Shown here one piece after another: positions 60,272 through 64,000 of a stretch of DNA of 64,000 nucleotides. Position 1 is the first letter of the stretch. Each line of letters opens with the position of its first letter. The translations under genes and the position numbers were made by a program. The stretch lies in assembly GCA_040902105.1 (NCBI GenBank), contig JBBDXW010000074.1, positions 62,001 to 126,000 on the forward strand, read 5' to 3'. Source of the DNA: IDS-8 sp040902105. Its GTDB lineage: Bacteria; Pseudomonadota; Gammaproteobacteria; Steroidobacterales; Woeseiaceae. The notes under the pieces were generated by a model, which searched no databases, was not told the origin of the DNA, and saw nothing but the letters and a program-made list of their open reading frames with translations.

Positions 60272-61552
60272 ATGTTGCGCAACGATCAGATCACCGAACT
60301 CGACAAGGAATGGGCAGAAAGCCCGCGCTGGAAGGGAATCCGCAGAGACTATCGTCCGGCGGACGTGGTCAGGCTGCGCGGTTCCGTGCTGATCGAGCAT
60401 ACGCTCGCGCGCATCGGCGCGGAGAAGCTGTGGCAGCTGGTACACCAGGATGAGCCGCTCTGCGCGCTCGGCGCGATCACCGGTAACCAGGCGATACAGG
60501 AAGTTCAGGCAGGGCTCAAGGCGATCTATTGCTCCGGCTGGCAGGTTGCCGGCGACGGCAACAGCTCGGGCCAGATGTATCCGGACCAGAGTCTTTATCC
60601 GGTCGATTCGGTGCCGAAAATGGTGGAGCGAATCAACAATGCATTCCTGCGCACCGACGAGATTTACGCGCTCCACGGCGACGACAGTATCGACTGGCTC
60701 GCACCGATCGTCGCGGACGCGGAAGCGGGCTTCGGCGGCAATCTGAATGCCTTTGAACTCATGAAGCACATGATTCGCGCCGGCGCCGCCGGGGTGCATT
60801 TCGAGGACCAGCTGTCCTCTGCGAAGAAATGCGGGCACATGGGCGGAAAGGTACTGGTGCCGACACAGGAAGCGGTCGCCAAGCTCGCCGCGGCACGGCT
60901 GGCAGCGGATGTACTCGGCGTTCCGACCGTCCTGATCGCCCGCACCGATGCGGATGCCGCCAACCTGATAACGTCCGATGCGGACGAGAGAGACCGCGAG
61001 TTCGTCATCGGCGACCGTACCAACGAGGGCTTTTTCCGAACGCGCGCCGGGCTGGATCAGGCAATCGCGCGAGGACTCGCGTACGCCCCGTACGCCGATA
61101 TGATCTGGTGCGAGACCTCGAAACCCGATCTCGAGCAGGCCGGAAAATTCGCCGATGCAATTCACGCACGCTATCCGGATCGATTGCTCGCCTACAACTG
61201 TTCGCCGTCCTTCAACTGGAAAGCGAATCTCGACGACACTACGATGTTGCGGTTTCGCGAGGAACTGGGCGCGATGGGTTACAAGTTCCAGTTCATCACG
61301 CTCGCTGGCTGGCATGCCCTGAACTCGAGCATGTTCAAATTGAGCCGTGCTTATAAAGCTGACGGCATGTTCGCCTATTCCAGGCTGCAGGAAGAGGAGT
61401 TCGCCGACGAACAGTACGGTTTTCGCGCGGCAAAGCATCAGTCGTTTGTCGGCGCCGGTTATTTCGATGCGGTGCAGAACACGATCATGTCCGGCCTGTC
61501 CTCCACAACTGCGATGGGCGGCAGCACCGAAGAGGAGCAATTCGCGGCCTGA
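60272..61552 (+). CDS. aceA: Isocitrate lyase
   Basis: The 426-residue enzyme has the catalytic KKCGHMGG at 185-192 (Cys187), the RTDADAANLI segment, the substrate-binding FNWKANLD and the C-terminal SSTTAMGGSTEEEQF. It splits isocitrate to glyoxylate and succinate, bypassing the CO2-losing TCA steps during growth on acetate or fatty acids. Length fits the shorter bacterial type. The ATG at 60272 follows AGGAG; the in-frame extension to 60158 is non-family. Malate synthase is not in the window. Confidence 0.97.
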   Translation: MLRNDQITELDKEWAESPRWKGIRRDYRPADVVRLRGSVLIEHTLARIGAEKLWQLVHQDEPLCALGAITGNQAIQEVQAGLKAIYCSGWQVAGDGNSSGQMYPDQSLYPVDSVPKMVERINNAFLRTDEIYALHGDDSIDWLAPIVADAEAGFGGNLNAFELMKHMIRAGAAGVHFEDQLSSAKKCGHMGGKVLVPTQEAVAKLAAARLAADVLGVPTVLIARTDADAANLITSDADERDREFVIGDRTNEGFFRTRAGLDQAIARGLAYAPYADMIWCETSKPDLEQAGKFADAIHARYPDRLLAYNCSPSFNWKANLDDTTMLRFREELGAMGYKFQFITLAGWHALNSSMFKLSRAYKADGMFAYSRLQEEEFADEQYGFRAAKHQSFVGAGYFDAVQNTIMSGLSSTTAMGGSTEEEQFAA

Positions 61553-61663
61553 AACGGTGGCCGTTTCCGCGGCCGCGTTTCCGGCGCATTGCAGGTCTTC
61601 ACCCTAAGCGGCTACTATCCCAGACCAAAAGGACAAGCTGAGCAGGCATAAGGGATCGGGACC

Positions 61664-62644
61664 TTGAAACTGGCAAGTCTGAAAACAGGCGGCCGGGACG
61701 GCACGCTTATTGTCGTGAGCCGCGACCTGAAACGCGCTGTGGCAGTCCGTGACATCGCAGCGACAATGCAGTCGCTGCTGGATGACTGGGGACAGACGTC
61801 CCCGCTGCTCCAGGAAGTGTCGGAATACCTCGAAGCAGGCGCGATCGCCGGTGAATTCCCGTTCGACCCCGCGGCGGTCGCCGCGCCCTTGCCGCGCGCC
61901 TACCACTGGGTGGATGGGAGCGCCTACGTGAATCACGTTGAACTCGTGCGGAAAGCGCGCGGTGTCGAAATGCCGGAAAGCTTCTGGCACGACCCGCTCG
62001 TATACCAGGGCGGTTCCGACGATTTCCTCGGGCCGCGCGACGACATCCTCGTCGCCAGCGAGGAATACGGCATCGACATGGAGGCTGAGACGGCCGTCAT
62101 TACGGACGACGTGCCGATGAGAACAGGGGCCCAGGTTGCCGGCGATCATATAAAACTCCTGATGCTCGTCAACGACGTCTCACTGCGAAACCTGATCCCG
62201 GGTGAACTGGCCAAAGGCTTCGGTTTCTATCAGTCCAAACCGTCGACGGCATTTTCGCCGGTGGCGGTCACGCCGGATGAACTGGGGGACGCCTTCGCAG
62301 ACGGCATGTTCCGTCTGCCCTTGCGGACGACCCTGAACGGCAAGCTGTTCGGGGAACCGCATTGCGGCGTCGACATGACCTTCAACTTCAAGCAGCTCAT
62401 AGAGCACGTAACGAAGACGCGCCGGCTGGGCGCCGGCACGATTATCGGTTCGGGAACCATCTCCAACTACGACCGCTCCAAAGGGTCAAGCTGCGTCGCC
62501 GAAAAACGCATGCTGGAAACGATCGAGGACGGCAAACCCGCCACCTCATTCATGAGGTTTGGCGATATGGTGCGTATCGAAATGCTGGACAATGACGGGC
62601 AGAGTATTTTTGGCGCCATCGAGCAAAACGTTGCAAGGGCCTGA
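61664..62644 (+). CDS. Fumarylacetoacetate hydrolase-family protein
   Basis: The 326-residue protein has the FAH catalytic region with metal ligands in SEEYGIDMEAETAVITDDVP and GTIIGSGTISN. It lies 39 bp upstream of hmgA in the same direction, so it is very likely the fumarylacetoacetase of tyrosine breakdown. It is shorter than the two-domain eukaryotic enzyme (about 420) but similar to bacterial one-piece proteins. Start TTG 61664. Maleylacetoacetate isomerase is not seen here. Confidence 0.9.
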   Translation: MKLASLKTGGRDGTLIVVSRDLKRAVAVRDIAATMQSLLDDWGQTSPLLQEVSEYLEAGAIAGEFPFDPAAVAAPLPRAYHWVDGSAYVNHVELVRKARGVEMPESFWHDPLVYQGGSDDFLGPRDDILVASEEYGIDMEAETAVITDDVPMRTGAQVAGDHIKLLMLVNDVSLRNLIPGELAKGFGFYQSKPSTAFSPVAVTPDELGDAFADGMFRLPLRTTLNGKLFGEPHCGVDMTFNFKQLIEHVTKTRRLGAGTIIGSGTISNYDRSKGSSCVAEKRMLETIEDGKPATSFMRFGDMVRIEMLDNDGQSIFGAIEQNVARA

Positions 62645-62683
62645 GCCTGAAAGGCAGTCGTCGCATCCGGTGAGCCATCCGTA

Positions 62684-64000
62684 ATGTCGCGCAGCCAGTC
62701 ATCGGTCGTTCGTTCGCTGGAGTACATGAGCGGCTTCGCGAACGAATTTGCGACCGAGGCGCTCGCCGGTGCACTGCCGGTGGGACGCAACTCTCCGCAG
62801 AAAGTCGCGCGCGGCCTGTACGCCGAGAAACTGAGCGGTACGGCATTCACGGCACCTGGCAAGGATAACTATCGGAGCTGGCTCTATCGTATCCGCCCCT
62901 CCGTTGTTCACGGTGATTTCCAACCGATGGATCGCGGCTTGATTCGCACCGGGCCAATGGACGAAGCCGTGACCACGCCGAACCAGTTGCGCTGGGACCC
63001 ATTGACCGTTCCTGATAAAGCGACGGACTTCATCGATGGAATAATTACGGTTGCCGCGAACGGGGATGCGCGCCTGCAGGTGGGCATCGGCATTCATGTC
63101 TATCGTGCCAACAGGTCCATGCAGGACCGCTTTTTCTATAATGCCGATGGCGAATTGCTGCTGGTGCCGCAACAGGGTGCATTGCAGATTCACTCCGAAT
63201 GCGGTGTGCTCGCCGTCGGTCCGGGCGAAATCGCGCTGGTGCCGCGAGGCATGAAGTTTCGCGTTGTCCTGTTGAGCGACGTTGCGCGCGGCTATATCTG
63301 TGAAAATTACGGGCGAAAAATGGAGCTGCCGGAACGCGGACTCATCGGTGGCGACGGCCTCGCCAATCGCCGCGATTTCGAAACGCCGGTTGCCGCCTTC
63401 GAGGACCGCGAAGGCGATTTCGAACTGGTCGCCAAACTTGCCGGAAACCTGTTCCACTGCCCCATCGGGCACTCGCCGCTCGACGTCGTCGCCTGGCACG
63501 GCAACCTGGTGCCCTTCAAATACGACCTCAGGCGCTTTAATGCAATCGGATCAATCAGTTACGATCATCCCGATCCGAGCATTTTCACCGTGCTGACGTC
63601 GCAGTCCGAATGGCCGGGCACGGCCAACGTGGATTTCGTCGTCTTCCCGCCGCGCTGGCTGGTGATGGAAGACACGTTCCGCCCGCCCTGGTTTCACCGC
63701 AACGTGATGTCGGAATACATGGGCCTCATCTACGGCGATTACGACGCGAAGAGCGGCGGCGGCTTTGTACCCGGCGGCGGAAGCCTGCACAACAGTATGT
63801 CGGCCCACGGCCCCGACCGTGCGACCTTCGACAAAGCGAGCAATGCAAAGCTCGAACCGCAGAAACTGGAACACACGATGGCGTTCATGTTCGAGTCGCG
63901 GTATCTCATTCAACCGTCACGCTTTGCACTCGAATGCCCGGAACTGCAGTCGGGTTACCGCGACTGCTGGCAGGACCTCGCGAAGAATTTTTCTGCCTAA
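62684..64000 (+). CDS. hmgA: Homogentisate 1,2-dioxygenase
   Basis: The 438-residue non-haem iron enzyme opens the homogentisate ring to maleylacetoacetate. It has the family N-terminus EYMSGFANEFATEALAGALPVGRNSP, and the iron-site region PPRWLVMEDTFRPPWFHRNVMSEYMGLIYG with the expected His and Glu ligands, then GGGSLHNSMSAHGPD. The TAA stop occupies the last three bases of the window, so the gene is complete. It is the second gene of a tyrosine-catabolism pair. Confidence 0.97.
   Translation: MSRSQSSVVRSLEYMSGFANEFATEALAGALPVGRNSPQKVARGLYAEKLSGTAFTAPGKDNYRSWLYRIRPSVVHGDFQPMDRGLIRTGPMDEAVTTPNQLRWDPLTVPDKATDFIDGIITVAANGDARLQVGIGIHVYRANRSMQDRFFYNADGELLLVPQQGALQIHSECGVLAVGPGEIALVPRGMKFRVVLLSDVARGYICENYGRKMELPERGLIGGDGLANRRDFETPVAAFEDREGDFELVAKLAGNLFHCPIGHSPLDVVAWHGNLVPFKYDLRRFNAIGSISYDHPDPSIFTVLTSQSEWPGTANVDFVVFPPRWLVMEDTFRPPWFHRNVMSEYMGLIYGDYDAKSGGGFVPGGGSLHNSMSAHGPDRATFDKASNAKLEPQKLEHTMAFMFESRYLIQPSRFALECPELQSGYRDCWQDLAKNFSA

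Overview
The window is GC-rich, gene-dense DNA from a Gammaproteobacterium. The evidence is a cpxRA-cpxP-like locus, isocitrate lyase divergent from a DUF3612-type regulator, a hmgA/FAH tyrosine-catabolism pair, an NADP-type icd, an LplT/Aas-like MFS-acyltransferase fusion and two families of REP-like palindromes. Many genes start with TTG or GTG. A 10-base run of N (40855-40864) inside one palindrome marks a scaffold gap, so this is a draft or metagenome assembly. The exact lineage cannot be fixed by eye. About 54 protein genes are called. No rRNA, tRNA, CRISPR array, insertion sequence or prophage was seen.

Region 1 (1-4.5 kb) holds envelope and lipid housekeeping: a truncated glycosyltransferase, a PAP2 phosphatase, diacylglycerol kinase, and a MaoC-SDR-thiolase set for hydroxyacyl/ketoacyl-CoA chemistry.

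Region 2 (4.6-22.1 kb) is the most interesting part. A Ser/Thr kinase with four zinc ribbons is paired with a PP2C phosphatase. After a CpxAR/CpxP-like stress locus comes a long co-directional cluster. It contains a Gly/Met-rich lipoprotein, a second lipoprotein, a membrane Ser/Thr kinase with a repeat-rich sensor side, a membrane FHA-like/PEGA/SUMF1-type protein, an acidic exported protein, a MotA/TolQ-type proton-channel subunit, an actin/Hsp70-like protein with an FHA domain, and two paralogous VWA proteins. The N-termini of the VWA proteins (basic tail, Phe-Leu-Asp, then one membrane span) resemble TolR/ExbD. I infer a phospho-signalling envelope machine in which VWA proteins take the place of ExbD/TolR as partners of the TolQ-like channel.

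Region 3 (22-33 kb) shows recombination scars: a threonine-dehydratase fragment, a decayed second copy of the VWA gene, a 20-bp-stem hairpin and REP elements. Among them lie uppP, an OmpA-like protein, phhB, a threonine dehydratase, a ParA-type ATPase, divergently arranged acetolactate synthase genes, a ModE-like regulator, glpD and icd.

Region 4 (33-48.5 kb) contains a PlpD-like patatin autotransporter, a WaaP/RIO-like kinase divergent from a giant AAA-TM-P-domain-WD40 protein, an MFS-acyltransferase fusion, a YSC84 protein, a lemA-M48 protease pair and an ApbE-like protein.

Region 5 (48.8-58.5 kb) is a compact operon of a TlpA-like thioredoxin, exported TPR proteins, TolQ/ExbB, two ExbD proteins and a TonB/AgmX-like protein. 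It resembles Myxococcus Agl/Glt-type energised envelope complexes. One of its two ExbD proteins lacks the proton-path Asp.

Region 6 (58.5-64 kb) is the glyoxylate shunt regulator and isocitrate lyase, separated by three 14-bp-spaced direct repeats, followed by an FAH-family hydrolase and hmgA, which ends on the last base of the window.
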